Shown: positions 16,006 to 25,174, numbered from the stretch's first letter. The stretch: DNA of 64,000 nucleotides from an uncultured Opitutia bacterium (GCA_903855995.1 CAIOAN010000008.1:1-64000), one strand, 5' to 3'. Translations and numbers: made by a program. Notes: generated from the letters alone by a model not told the origin.

Positions 16006-17322
16006 TTATTTTGCGGGAGGACCTTTGCCTTTTCCTCCCGGCGGGCCCTTGCCGCCGCCACCCGGACCGGCCCTCCGACCTGCGTCGGCTGGCAGGCCTT
16101 TTTTAAGGACATCCAGTTCCGCGCCTAATTTCGCGGCGACTTCAGGCTGCTTCGCCCACTCGTCCTTGGACTCCGAGATATCATTCTTAAGATTATAGAG
16201 GCTCCGCTGGCCATCGGCGGCTTCGATCAGCTTCCAGTCTCCGTCAAAAAGGGCGATCTCATGGGAGGCGACCAAGAATGGGGGGCGGTTCATCGGCTGC
16301 CCGGCGGCGATCGCGGGCCATTGGTTGCTGCCGTCGATCTTGAGTTCGGCGGGCAGGCTGAGCTTCAGCGCAGCGGCAATCGTGGGGTAGAGGTCTATCA
16401 TGGCGACCGCATGATTCAGCGAGACTCCGGCCGGAACGCGCCCAGGCCAACGCACAATGGCGGGGGTGCGGATGCCACCCTCGTAGACGGAGTCCTTGAA
16501 GCTGCGGAGCGGAAGGTTTGAGCCGGTGCGTCGCGGTGCGCCGTTATCCGAAACGAATATCACTAGGGTGTTGTTGCGCAGGCCTTGTTCGTCGAGGGCG
16601 TCAAGGATGCGCCCTACGCCGACATCGAGCCCTTCGATGACCGCACCGTAGAGGCCGTCGGCCTTATGTTTGGCGACCAAGTCCGCCGGAGCAGCCAGAT
16701 CGACGTGCGGTGCGTTGAAAGCGACCTCGAGGAAGAACGGCTTGGTCTTATCGCGGTTCTTGATCTGCCTCACGGCGTCATCGGCGAATAAATAAGTCGT
16801 ATAACCTTCCTCGGCGAGCTGTTTGCCGTCGCGCTGCCAATCGGGATTACCGCGCTTATCGGTATGCTTAAAGTAATCGAGCTCGGCGCTCATAAAGCCG
16901 TAGAAGTGGTCGAAGCCGTTACCAAGGGCGTTATTGGTACTCCCGAGGTGCCACTTGCCAATCAGCGAGGTTTGGTAGCCCGCCGCTTTCAGGCGCGCGG
17001 GTAGGGTGAGCGTCCCCTTGGGGATGCCCGCTTGACCGGGAGCGAGCACGTCAACGATGCCGTAGCGACGTGGCAACACACCGGTGAGCAAGGCAGCGCG
17101 GGCGGGACTGCAGACCGGGTAGGCGTAGAAGCGCTGCAGTTCGACTCCATCCTTCGCCAGTTTGTTGAGCACGGGCGTGGTCATCTTCGGATTGCGCGTG
17201 CCGATGTCATTCCAACCTTGGTCGTCGGCGACAATGATCAAGACGTTGGGTGGGGTGGGGGCATTCTGTGCGGACGCCCCGGGGGCCGCACAAAGTAATA
17301 ACAGACAGCAAAGAAACCTCAT
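16006..17322 (-). CDS. Secreted sulfatase with Gly/Pro/Lys-rich C-terminal tail
   Basis: This 438-residue exported sulfatase has a signal peptide (about 1-18), metal motif IVADDQGWND, canonical formylglycine motif CSPAR with Cys71, KWHLG, and FVSDNGAPR near residue 255. Unlike the other two sulfatases it ends in a low-complexity tail (about 420-438) made only of Gly, Pro, Lys and Ala. It starts 9 bases after the YHYH gene and precedes the PEBP gene, so the three are probably co-transcribed. Substrate unknown; the tail could anchor it to an acidic surface polymer, which is inference. Confidence 0.88.
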   Translation of the reverse strand: MRFLCCLLLLCAAPGASAQNAPTPPNVLIIVADDQGWNDIGTRNPKMTTPVLNKLAKDGVELQRFYAYPVCSPARAALLTGVLPRRYGIVDVLAPGQAGIPKGTLTLPARLKAAGYQTSLIGKWHLGSTNNALGNGFDHFYGFMSAELDYFKHTDKRGNPDWQRDGKQLAEEGYTTYLFADDAVRQIKNRDKTKPFFLEVAFNAPHVDLAAPADLVAKHKADGLYGAVIEGLDVGVGRILDALDEQGLRNNTLVIFVSDNGAPRRTGSNLPLRSFKDSVYEGGIRTPAIVRWPGRVPAGVSLNHAVAMIDLYPTIAAALKLSLPAELKIDGSNQWPAIAAGQPMNRPPFLVASHEIALFDGDWKLIEAADGQRSLYNLKNDISESKDEWAKQPEVAAKLGAELDVLKKGLPADAGRRAGPGGGGKGPPGGKGKGPPAK

Positions 17323-17331
17323 GAGGTTGGC

Positions 17332-18372
17332 TTACTTACCTTCGGGAGGACCGCCGCCGCCGGGAGGGCCTTTCTTGCCTTCTCCGCCCTTGCCGCCTTT
17401 AGGGCCCTTGCCGCCCTTGCCGCCGTCGCCACCAGTCTTGGTGGCATCACAGGTATCCACATCGCCAAGGGACGCTGTGCCGAGCGGCCCCTTGAAGCCA
17501 CCGAGGATATACGGCCAGACGTCGGTGACGTGGTAATGATAACCGAGACCGCCGTGATCGTGGCCGTGTATCGCATCCAGGTCCTTGGGCTTACTACCGT
17601 CGGGCTCCGTCGGGCCGCGGACCGGGAAGCCGTCGAGGGCGAAACCAACAACCTTGCCGGTCTGATCATTGTCCATGACCGAAGGTGCGCGGTGATAGTG
17701 GTATTCATGCCCGAAGCCCGTGTGCCCGCCTTTCGGGTCGAGCGGGGCGATATTATGGAAGGCGGTGATTCGGTCGACGGGTTCTGGCGGGAAGAAACGT
17801 ACGCCGTTGGTGCTAATCCCCAGACCCGAGCGAGGGGAGAAGCGTGCCTGACGCAACATCGTGGGTTTAGCCGAGGCCTGCGGATTCTTAGGCAGGAAGA
17901 TGGTCACGATTTGCTCGAGAGGCTGAAGTTCGATGACCGAATTCGTCACGCCAGCCTTGAGGGCTTCATCATAACTCCATCCGCCGAGTTCCTGGCGAGC
18001 GACCTTATCGAACTCGGTGCGGTCCTTGGTGTGGTGTACCGTGCCGTCGGCCTCAAACATGTTCCAGCCGCGCTTGTTCAGCAGCTTGAGATAGTCGGCA
18101 TCGACGCGGTGGAGTTTCTTGTCGACCGTGTCTTCCCAGTAGCCGCCTTTATCCTTCAAGGTGGCCGGCGCCCAAGGCCCCATGGTGTGATCAGTCGGCA
18201 GGGAGCGGACCACGACCTTGTAGACCGTGGACTTGCTGCCGTCGCTCAAGATGCCTTCGATCTCAGTAATCGGCTTCACCAAGGCGCGTTTGTCGAACAG
18301 GGAGATGACATCGGGCTGTGTGGCGGCGATAAGTCCGGTCGTGGCCCAGAGCAGGAATAACGGTTTCAGCAT
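17332..18372 (-). CDS. Secreted YHYH-domain protein with Gly/Lys/Pro-rich tail
   Basis: This protein of about 346 residues has a signal peptide and two copies of the diagnostic YHYH motif. One is in GHEYHYHRAP and one is in GLGYHYHVTD, followed by VWPYILGG; this matches the PF14240 type. His- and Asp-rich stretches (IHGHDHGG) suggest metal binding. The last 35 or so residues are almost only Gly, Lys and Pro. Family function is unknown. The start is placed at 18372, where the hydrophobic leader begins; the longer frame to 18408 adds twelve residues. It heads the run with the sulfatase (9-base gap) and PEBP genes. Confidence 0.8.
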   Translation of the reverse strand: MLKPLFLLWATTGLIAATQPDVISLFDKRALVKPITEIEGILSDGSKSTVYKVVVRSLPTDHTMGPWAPATLKDKGGYWEDTVDKKLHRVDADYLKLLNKRGWNMFEADGTVHHTKDRTEFDKVARQELGGWSYDEALKAGVTNSVIELQPLEQIVTIFLPKNPQASAKPTMLRQARFSPRSGLGISTNGVRFFPPEPVDRITAFHNIAPLDPKGGHTGFGHEYHYHRAPSVMDNDQTGKVVGFALDGFPVRGPTEPDGSKPKDLDAIHGHDHGGLGYHYHVTDVWPYILGGFKGPLGTASLGDVDTCDATKTGGDGGKGGKGPKGGKGGEGKKGPPGGGGPPEGK

Positions 18373-18446
18373 GGAAGCATTCATCAACCATTTGTAAACC
18401 ATCGCCACGAGATTGTTGCGGGGCTTTGAAAATAAAAACCCGAAAC

Positions 18447-19289
18447 TTAATCCGGGCTTAAGGTTTCCCGACCGTCGCGCTTCTTGGGGTGCAGGAAGTC
18501 GCGCGGATTGAAAAGGACCTTCTCCATGAAAAGGCCGCGGGCCGGCGCGGTCGGCACCTCGGACGTAATCTGTCGCTCCTTACGATAAGCGAGGAGCCGT
18601 TCCGGTGGAATCTTGCCTTCGCCGACGCGGAGTAGCCCGCCGACCAGCCGGCGCACCATCTTATAAAGAAAGCCACTGCCCTCGGCGGTGATTGTAATGC
18701 GCTTACCGCGGCGGCGGACATCTAGTCGGCGCAGTTCTTTCACCGGATTCTCCTGCTCCATGCCTTGGCCGTGGTTGGCCCCGAAGGCGTAGAAGTCGTG
18801 TTTGCCGAGCAGGAGTTTCGCAGCCTTGCGCATGCGTCTCACGTCGACGGTCTTGGTGCCGAGGCCGAGGCAATACCGGGCCTCCCAGGGCGGCGGATAA
18901 CCATCGCAGATTTCGTAACGGTAACGCTTGCCGATCGAATGCCAGCGGCAGTGGAAATCCGGCGCCACGCGGCGCAGGGTCGTCACGAGTAAGCCGTTCT
19001 GCTCGCAGGAATTAATGGCGTGCACGAGGTAGCTGCATGGGTGGGGCCAGAAAGCGTCGAAATGAAAGCGTTGCCCGACGCTGTGCACGCCGGAGTCCGT
19101 CCGCCCGCTGCCATGGATATCGATTGGAGTCTTAAGGATGCGGGAGAGCCGTCCTTCAAGTTCACCCTCGATCGAGACGCGGCCTTGCTGCACCTGCCAG
19201 CCAATATGATCCGTGCCGTCATAAGCGACCGTGGCCAGAAAACGCTCAAGCTTGGGAGCGAAGGGCTTCTTGCGCCTGGAGGGTGGCAT
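18447..19289 (-). CDS. truA: tRNA pseudouridine synthase A
   Basis: This 280-residue enzyme converts U38-40 in the tRNA anticodon stem to pseudouridine. The catalytic motif GSGRTDSGVH (about residues 60-69, Asp catalytic) and the N-terminal VAYDGTDHIGWQ are clear, as is the late GSGFLYKMVRRLVG block. Length is normal for the family. It is encoded 2 bases after ruvX on the same strand, so the two are likely co-transcribed. N- and C-terminal extensions are basic. Confidence 0.96.
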   Translation of the reverse strand: MPPSRRKKPFAPKLERFLATVAYDGTDHIGWQVQQGRVSIEGELEGRLSRILKTPIDIHGSGRTDSGVHSVGQRFHFDAFWPHPCSYLVHAINSCEQNGLLVTTLRRVAPDFHCRWHSIGKRYRYEICDGYPPPWEARYCLGLGTKTVDVRRMRKAAKLLLGKHDFYAFGANHGQGMEQENPVKELRRLDVRRRGKRITITAEGSGFLYKMVRRLVGGLLRVGEGKIPPERLLAYRKERQITSEVPTAPARGLFMEKVLFNPRDFLHPKKRDGRETLSPD

Positions 19290-19291
19290 AA

Positions 19292-19729
19292 TCAGGAACC
19301 GATACCTCGGCTGTTCAGGAAATCCTGAAGTAAGACCGCCGCCGCCCGGGAGTCGCGTTCACCTGAGCGCGCTTGATCTTGTCGTTCGCGAGCGGAACGG
19401 GGCTTACGTCCGCCGATGTCATCCGCGGCCTGGCTGGTCAGCGCTTCATCGATCTTTTCAACCGGGATTGAAAACCGGCGAGTTAGTTCTGCGGCAAACG
19501 CGTCGACCTCGTCGCAGCGCTTGGTGCGCTCGCCCTCCACGGAGAGGGGATAGCCCAGAACGAGCAGCGTCACCTTGAGCCGAGTGATTTCCTTCCCGAT
19601 TTGGAGGAAACGCGTTTCAGCATCCTCGGCCGTTGCCGCCGGAAGAGGGAAGGCAAAGCCAAGTTCATCCGCATGGCTGAGCCCGACTCGTCGGGAGCCA
19701 TAATCAATGCCGAGGAAGACCTGTGCCAC
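19292..19729 (-). CDS. ruvX: Putative pre-16S rRNA nuclease (YqgF/RuvX)
   Basis: This protein of about 145 residues has an RNase H-like fold of the YqgF family, implicated in 16S rRNA 5'-end maturation. It shows the opening LGIDYGSRRVGLS with catalytic Asp, GYPLSVEGERT, and EKIDEALTS with the second acidic residue. The longest frame reaches 19825 but would overlap the divergent MoeB gene and has an unrelated N-terminus. A GTG at 19729 lies just before the first conserved strand and gives the family's normal length, so it is chosen. Confidence 0.85.
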   Translation of the reverse strand: MAQVFLGIDYGSRRVGLSHADELGFAFPLPAATAEDAETRFLQIGKEITRLKVTLLVLGYPLSVEGERTKRCDEVDAFAAELTRRFSIPVEKIDEALTSQAADDIGGRKPRSARERQDQARSGERDSRAAAVLLQDFLNSRGIGS

Positions 19730-19823
19730 GGGGGGTAAGTTGGGGGAGCTTGGACTATAATTCAATCCGACACCGTGGGTGGGGCAGGTTTGACACTGAA
19801 AGATAGGGCGGTTCCACTGCCTC

Positions 19824-20966
19824 ATGTCTCCGAAATCGCGCCTCAGCGACCATGAGCGAGCTTTGTTTGCTCGCCAGATGCGCCTGCCTGGGGTGGGGGA
19901 GGCTGGTCAGCTTCGACTGCGGGATGCCAAGGTCCTGATTCTCGGCGCAGGCGGACTGGGTTCGCCGGTCGGACTTTATCTCGCGGCGGCCGGCATCAGC
20001 CAGCTCGGCATCGCCGACCCGGATAAGGTCGAGATTTCTAACCTTCACCGCCAAATCATTCACGGATTTGATACACTGGGGATGCCTAAGACGGTTTCGG
20101 CCGCAGAGGCCTTGGGGGAAATCAATCCAGGAGCGCGAATCGCACTGCATCCGGAAGGTTTTAAGCCTGACAACGCTGCGGAGCTGATTTCGCGCTACGA
20201 CTTGGTCGTGGACTGTACGGATAATTTCGCGACCCGCTATCTCGCCGCTGACGCTTGCGTCCTTGGTCGTCGTCCCTTGGTCCACGGCAGCGTCCTGCGT
20301 CAAGAAGGCCAAGTGGCGTCTTTTCTTCCTGGGTGCGGCTGCTACCGTTGCGTCTACCCCGTGATGCCGGATGCCAGTTCCGTACCGACTTGTGCCGATG
20401 CCGGTGTTTTTGGAGCGACCTGCGGCGTCATCGGCTCATGGATGGCAGCGGAGGTGATCGCGGTTCTGCTCGGCCAACGCACCCAATCCCGAATGCAGGT
20501 CATCGACGTGGAGGCAGGGACTTCGAAGGTTCTGAGATTGTCCGCTGACCCGAGCTGCCCGCTCTGCGCCCACGCAGGCTCCATCCGTGACCTCGATGCC
20601 GCCCGCTATCAGGCCTCGTCTTGCCCGGCTCCCTCTATGTCTGAATACCCGCTTGAGATTACCGTTGAAGAGGCCTGCCGCCTGCTGACGGGTGTGAACC
20701 CCCCCATTCTGATCGACGTCCGCGAGCCTGATGAGCACGCCGTTTGTCGCATCGCGGTGGCCCGGCTTATTCCGATGAACACTGTGCCGGCTAGACTGGC
20801 GGAAATCCCCCAGAACGTCCCCATTCTGGTCCATTGCCACCATGGCGGCCGCAGTATGAAAGTCACTCAGTTCCTGCGCTCCAAGGGGTTCCCACAGGTG
20901 GCCAACGTCAAGGGGGGCATCGAGGCCTGGTCGGTCAAAATTGACCCGCAGGTGCCGCGTTACTGA
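19824..20966 (+). CDS. moeB: MoeB/ThiF-type adenylyltransferase fused to rhodanese
   Basis: This 380-residue E1-like enzyme activates the C-terminus of a sulfur-carrier protein (MoaD/ThiS type) by adenylation. The nucleotide-binding LILGAGGLGSP is near residues 37-47, the interface sequence EISNLHRQ near 72, and zinc-ligand CxxC pairs near 172-175 and 244-247. The C-terminal rhodanese domain (about 270-378) has Cys338 in VHCHHGGRS and can supply persulfide sulfur. This MoeZ/MoeBR-like fusion can serve molybdopterin, thiamine or cysteine sulfur transfer; the pathway is not shown by neighbours. Confidence 0.88.
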   Translation: MSPKSRLSDHERALFARQMRLPGVGEAGQLRLRDAKVLILGAGGLGSPVGLYLAAAGISQLGIADPDKVEISNLHRQIIHGFDTLGMPKTVSAAEALGEINPGARIALHPEGFKPDNAAELISRYDLVVDCTDNFATRYLAADACVLGRRPLVHGSVLRQEGQVASFLPGCGCYRCVYPVMPDASSVPTCADAGVFGATCGVIGSWMAAEVIAVLLGQRTQSRMQVIDVEAGTSKVLRLSADPSCPLCAHAGSIRDLDAARYQASSCPAPSMSEYPLEITVEEACRLLTGVNPPILIDVREPDEHAVCRIAVARLIPMNTVPARLAEIPQNVPILVHCHHGGRSMKVTQFLRSKGFPQVANVKGGIEAWSVKIDPQVPRY

Positions 20967-21018
20967 ACGAGACAAGGCTTGCCGACTTCACCCCCCGTCT
21001 TATTTATTCCCATCAGCC

Positions 21019-21630
21019 ATGAAGCGCCTCTCCTTACTCCTTTCCCTGTCTGCTCTCCTCGTCGGTTGCGGACCTTCCCGTCTTCCTTCCGACTTCTCCA
21101 GCGGCTCCTCGTCAGACGCGGGCACCCGGGGCATGAATGACCGGGGACACGAATACGACAATATGGCCCAAGCGATTCGTGATGGCGTAGTCCCGGCCGA
21201 AGCCATCCTCGCGACGATCTATTTTGATTTCGACCGTTACACGGTCGAAGCGAAGGAGCGTCCGAAACTTGACGCCATCGCGCCCCGCGCCAAGGCCACC
21301 AAGATTATCATTGCTGGCTACACTGACCATTTCGGTACCGATGAATATAACCTCGGTCTCTCTGATCGTCGTGCTCAATCCGCCCGTGATTACCTCGTGA
21401 AGCTCGGTTGTAACCAGGGCAGCACTGAGGTCATGGCCATCGGTTCTCAGCAGGCCGACAAGTCCGCCGGTGGACGTCAGTCCGGCGCCAAGGATCGCAA
21501 AGCCATCATCGTCGACGCCAACTACCGCGGCCCGATCACTTCTGGTGCAAGCAAAGCCTCCGCACCCGCTGCAGGTGCTGGCAAGTCGGCGCCTTCCTCG
21601 GCACCCGCTCCGGTTCCGACCGCGCTCTGA
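21019..21630 (+). CDS. Pal-like OmpA-family outer-membrane lipoprotein
   Basis: This 203-residue protein has a lipoprotein signal peptide with lipobox LLVGC (Cys about residue 17) and a peptidoglycan-binding OmpA domain (about 70-175). The domain shows YFDFDRYTV, IAGYTDHFGTDEYNLGLSDRRA and the conserved Arg near AKDRKAI. It probably tethers the outer membrane to peptidoglycan. An Ala/Pro/Ser-rich tail closes the protein. The start at 21019 opens the signal peptide; the upstream frame to 20941 overlaps the MoeB gene. No TolA or TolB lies next to it, so true Pal orthology is uncertain. Confidence 0.85.
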   Translation: MKRLSLLLSLSALLVGCGPSRLPSDFSSGSSSDAGTRGMNDRGHEYDNMAQAIRDGVVPAEAILATIYFDFDRYTVEAKERPKLDAIAPRAKATKIIIAGYTDHFGTDEYNLGLSDRRAQSARDYLVKLGCNQGSTEVMAIGSQQADKSAGGRQSGAKDRKAIIVDANYRGPITSGASKASAPAAGAGKSAPSSAPAPVPTAL

Positions 21631-21649
21631 GTTCAACACTGCGATGTGC

Positions 21650-21683
21650 AAAAGAAGGCCCGCCAAATGGCGGGCCTTCTTTT
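21650..21683. terminator. Bidirectional terminator
   Basis: A perfect 16-bp inverted repeat (21650-21665 with 21668-21683) ends in AAAA on one arm and TTTT on the other. It lies between the convergent Pal-like and DsbD-like genes and would work for both strands. Confidence 0.92.
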
Positions 21684-21699
21684 GGTCGATACGGACGAA

Positions 21700-23736
21700 T
21701 CAGTTAAGACCGACGTATAGGTGCGCGAGCGTCAGGATGAACAGAATGATCGCGACAGACTTGCCGATCAGGCGTTCACGATTCGTGCGATGCGGCGCAC
21801 CCCAGCGACCCCAGATCCAGCAAGCGGTGGCGATCACTGCCATGCCCAGCCCGGCATCGCGCACCCAAGCTGCGTCCTCCACGAGGGCGCTGAGAACCCA
21901 AAGAAGATACAGCGCGTAGGCGAAGAGGGGAAAGGCCATCGCCTGCTTCAAGGTCTCCATCCATTCGCCCGGCTTGGGCAGAAGCGCAGCCAGACGAGGG
22001 AAGATGGAAAGGAATAAGTAAGGCAACGCCATGCCCAGGCCGATCACCGTGAAGAAAAGCAGGGTTTCGGCCGTGCTGCGTTCCTTGTCGAGCGCGAAAC
22101 CTAATGCGGCGCCGAGGCCGGGGGCGGTGCAAGGCGTGGCCACAGCTGTGGCCAAGATGCCAGAAAGGAAAGCGCCCCAAGAGCCGCCTTTATCGCCGGC
22201 TTCTGCCGCTGTCCCCGCCAGGCCCGTGCCAATTTCAAACATGCCAGTCAGGCTGAGTCCAAGGACGACCATCAGCACGCAGGTACCAAGCACAAACCCA
22301 GGGGATTGCATCTGAAAGCCCCAGCCAACAGAACTGCCACCAGATTTAAGAGCAATGATCAGAGCCGCGAGGGCGAGGAAACTGAGAATCACGCCCGCGG
22401 AATAAAGGAGGCCATGCATGATCACGGTGCGGCGATCCGACCCAGCTTCACGCGCAAACCCGAGAACCTTGAGGCCGATCATCGGGAACACGCAGGGCAT
22501 GAGATTCAGCAAGATGCCACCGCCGAAAGCCAGGAGAAGCCAGACCGCAAACGGATGCGTAGTGGCGGCGGTTTGATAAGGCTGGCCGGAGCTGACTGCT
22601 TTCAGGGCGGCAACGACTTCGGTGCCCGTGAGAGCTTCGGAGAGGATGGCCGGAGGCTGGCCCGACTTGAGAAAGACATTCAGCGGAATCCCTGTGCGGC
22701 CGTATTTCAGCAATTCAGCGGCGATGATGTCATCCTTCTTAGTCCAGTCGGCTTTGAGGCGAACAACGCCTTTGTCGGCGAAAGCTTTGATGACGTCGTC
22801 CTGGGTGTAGACGCGCTTGTTGACCTGGCAGGTCGCGCACCAGCGGGCGGTAAAATCGATGTAGACGATTTTGCCCTCGGCCAACGCTGCGGTTTGAGCC
22901 TGGGGCGACCAAGGCAACCAGCCGACCGACGCCCCTGCATGGCTCTCGCCCTTGGCGGGGCTGGCTCCAGCGGCCCCGTTCTGAAGGTCGACATGGAGGT
23001 TAAGGAAACTGCCGTCTTCGGCGCGGGTCGTGAAGTTTAGCGGACCGGACGCCAGGGTCTCTGTCGCGTCGCGCAGTTCAAAGACCAGGCCCTCGCCAAC
23101 CATCTTCTGCTTGGAGGTCGCGTTAGGGGTGACGAAATTGCGTTCTGGAAACCAGATGTCATTCAGCTTTCGGCCGGCGGGTAATTGGACTGTGAGCATC
23201 TTGCCATCACTTGTTCCCGTGGTCTTCAGCGCCTCGCGGAGGTCCGGATAAAGTTTAGGCTCATATTTATAAGCCGAATTAAGGGCCCCGAGGGTGAGCG
23301 TCAGTTCCACGAGTTTATCGTGCGGCCAGCAGCCTTTGTCGTCGCACTCGAGCCACTCGGCCTTGCCTTTAAGGGTCACCTTTCCGGTGTGAACAGCCGG
23401 CACGGAGACTTCCATGAGGATGAGCGTCTCGTCTTCGTAGACGAAGTTCATGACGCCCGACTGATCGAGCAGCCGGGGGCCCGGCCAGATAAAACCGCTG
23501 ATGGCTGTTCCGGATTTCTCCGACCACTCCACCGTGGGAGAGGCGCCGGCGTCGCCGGGGTTCTTCCAGTAGATATGGAAGTGCGGGTCGCAGCGGTAGC
23601 GTAACGCAATGAGCGCTTTGCCCCCCGCCTTGATCTCCGGACTCAGGTTGACGAGGTCGACTTTCGTGCGGACTTGGGCACCCAGAGGGGAGGCCAGGGT
23701 GAGCAGCGAAAGCAATCCGAGGGCGAGGAGTCGCAT
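21700..23736 (-). CDS. DsbD-like thiol:disulfide transporter with internal thioredoxin domain
   Basis: This 678-residue membrane protein carries reducing power across the inner membrane. After a signal peptide (1-20) comes a DsbD-alpha-like beta domain (about 25-260, with the ECDDKGCW Cys pair). Next is a thioredoxin domain with WCATC (Cys300, Cys303). The transmembrane beta domain (about 395-678, eight helices) has Cys415 in MPCVFP and Cys536 in TPCTAPG. In E. coli DsbD the thioredoxin (gamma) domain is C-terminal; here it lies between alpha and beta. Clients could be the thioredoxin-like proteins or cytochromes c encoded in this window (inference). Confidence 0.9.
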   Translation of the reverse strand: MRLLALGLLSLLTLASPLGAQVRTKVDLVNLSPEIKAGGKALIALRYRCDPHFHIYWKNPGDAGASPTVEWSEKSGTAISGFIWPGPRLLDQSGVMNFVYEDETLILMEVSVPAVHTGKVTLKGKAEWLECDDKGCWPHDKLVELTLTLGALNSAYKYEPKLYPDLREALKTTGTSDGKMLTVQLPAGRKLNDIWFPERNFVTPNATSKQKMVGEGLVFELRDATETLASGPLNFTTRAEDGSFLNLHVDLQNGAAGASPAKGESHAGASVGWLPWSPQAQTAALAEGKIVYIDFTARWCATCQVNKRVYTQDDVIKAFADKGVVRLKADWTKKDDIIAAELLKYGRTGIPLNVFLKSGQPPAILSEALTGTEVVAALKAVSSGQPYQTAATTHPFAVWLLLAFGGGILLNLMPCVFPMIGLKVLGFAREAGSDRRTVIMHGLLYSAGVILSFLALAALIIALKSGGSSVGWGFQMQSPGFVLGTCVLMVVLGLSLTGMFEIGTGLAGTAAEAGDKGGSWGAFLSGILATAVATPCTAPGLGAALGFALDKERSTAETLLFFTVIGLGMALPYLFLSIFPRLAALLPKPGEWMETLKQAMAFPLFAYALYLLWVLSALVEDAAWVRDAGLGMAVIATACWIWGRWGAPHRTNRERLIGKSVAIILFILTLAHLYVGLN

Positions 23737-23785
23737 AGGACCACCTTGGACCCTAAATCGAACGGAAGCAAGGCGTGCCGAGGGC

Positions 23786-25174
23786 TTAGGGTACCAGATG
23801 GCAGGGCAGCAGGGCCGCGTCGCTCATGCCGTGGATGATCTTCTTATCCGCCGGGCAGAACGTGGAAAGGATGCCAGAGAGTTCCACCGTGTCGCCATCG
23901 ACGAAGAAATAGGGGCAAAGACGAACGCGGCCTTCCGCGGGGACGATCGAGCCGTCGTCGGCGTAGACCGGATGGGTCAGCCGGGAGGGCTTGTGGTATT
24001 CCTGCATCACGTGGAAGGTTTCGTTGTCAGGGCTGAGCGCATTCTCAATGGCCTCGAGCCACTCGTCGCGGGAGACATCGCTGCCCAGCGTGACACTACG
24101 CGCGCCCCAAGCGGTCTCATGGAAGCCGCTCGCTTTGATGATCAGGTTGCGTTCTCGTTGCGTGGCTTCGGCGAGCTCGTTCCATTCGCGGATCGGGCGG
24201 CCGTTCACGCCGGGAGCGTGGAGGACTGCCGTCGGCGGAAGTTCGGTCTTCTCCATGATCCAAGTCTTGGGAATGATCCGGTTGAGCGCCTCGTAATGAT
24301 CTTCAGGAAGATTCTCCTTCCAGAATTCGGCGAGCTGCGGGTGGTGGAGCAGGGCGAGGCCAAGTTTCTCTTCCTGGAAGGCCTTCATCGGAGGCGTCAA
24401 TATCAGCGTACCCGCTTCGACCGCGTTAAAGATACCGTCAGCTCCCTTCACGTTGGCGAGGTCAAAGAGCTCGAAGAAACGGTAAAGGATGTCCACGCGT
24501 CGCGGTGCCCCGTCGACCGGAATGTAAGTGCCATCCCCCATCTGCATGATCTGCGCGGGGGGCACGAGGTGTACGTCATGCCCGAGCGAGCGAAGTTTCT
24601 CCCCCAGCCATTCAAACTCCGGACGGTAGGTGGCGGCCTCGTCGCTGACGACAATCGCGACCAGGGGAAACTTCTCCTTGGGCGTGAGCCGGGCCAGGGA
24701 GGCCATGAAACGGTCGGGCATTGCCGCCGAGCCGATGACGCGCGGGAAATCCTCTGCATACACCTCGTTGAGATAAGCAGTCAGGCCGACGCCGCCCGGC
24801 ACACTGTCGAGTTCGGTCATGGTGAAACCTTGTGCGGTGATTAGCAAATCGGGACGAAGCACGACCGGGCACTGGCCTTTGACGGCCCGGTGACGTCCGT
24901 GGGCGATAAGCCCGGCGGGCTTATATCGGTCGAGATATTCGGCGACCCAAGGGGCGTAGACCTCGCGGTTACGGAGAATCTTCTTACCCGTGAAGGACCG
25001 CACATAGAGGCGCTCTAGTGCACGGTGATAGCTTAGGCAGGCTGCGCCGATGCGCTTCAGGTCGCGCAGCTGGGTTTCCGTGATGGGCCAGGGTTCCGGT
25101 GAGAGTTTCCAGATTTTCTCCGCGAACAGCGGGGTATCGAGGAGCTTCTTGCTGAGGGTATCCCGGGAGGGCAT
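23786..25174 (-). CDS. Conserved protein of unknown function, possibly ATP-grasp-like
   Basis: This 462-residue soluble protein does not match a family I can name. A central RPDLLITAQGFTMTELDS segment (about 107-124) and a later NLIIKASGFHETAWGAR segment resemble the acidic and Lys/Gly-rich nucleotide-binding pieces of circularly permuted ATP-grasp enzymes such as glutathionylspermidine-synthase-like proteins. The end (LCPYFFVDGDTVEL) has the alternating pattern of a final beta sheet. There is no signal peptide or membrane helix. It lies 11 bases after prfB on the same strand and is probably co-transcribed. Peptide or amide ligation is a guess. Confidence 0.5.
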   Translation of the reverse strand: MPSRDTLSKKLLDTPLFAEKIWKLSPEPWPITETQLRDLKRIGAACLSYHRALERLYVRSFTGKKILRNREVYAPWVAEYLDRYKPAGLIAHGRHRAVKGQCPVVLRPDLLITAQGFTMTELDSVPGGVGLTAYLNEVYAEDFPRVIGSAAMPDRFMASLARLTPKEKFPLVAIVVSDEAATYRPEFEWLGEKLRSLGHDVHLVPPAQIMQMGDGTYIPVDGAPRRVDILYRFFELFDLANVKGADGIFNAVEAGTLILTPPMKAFQEEKLGLALLHHPQLAEFWKENLPEDHYEALNRIIPKTWIMEKTELPPTAVLHAPGVNGRPIREWNELAEATQRERNLIIKASGFHETAWGARSVTLGSDVSRDEWLEAIENALSPDNETFHVMQEYHKPSRLTHPVYADDGSIVPAEGRVRLCPYFFVDGDTVELSGILSTFCPADKKIIHGMSDAALLPCHLVP

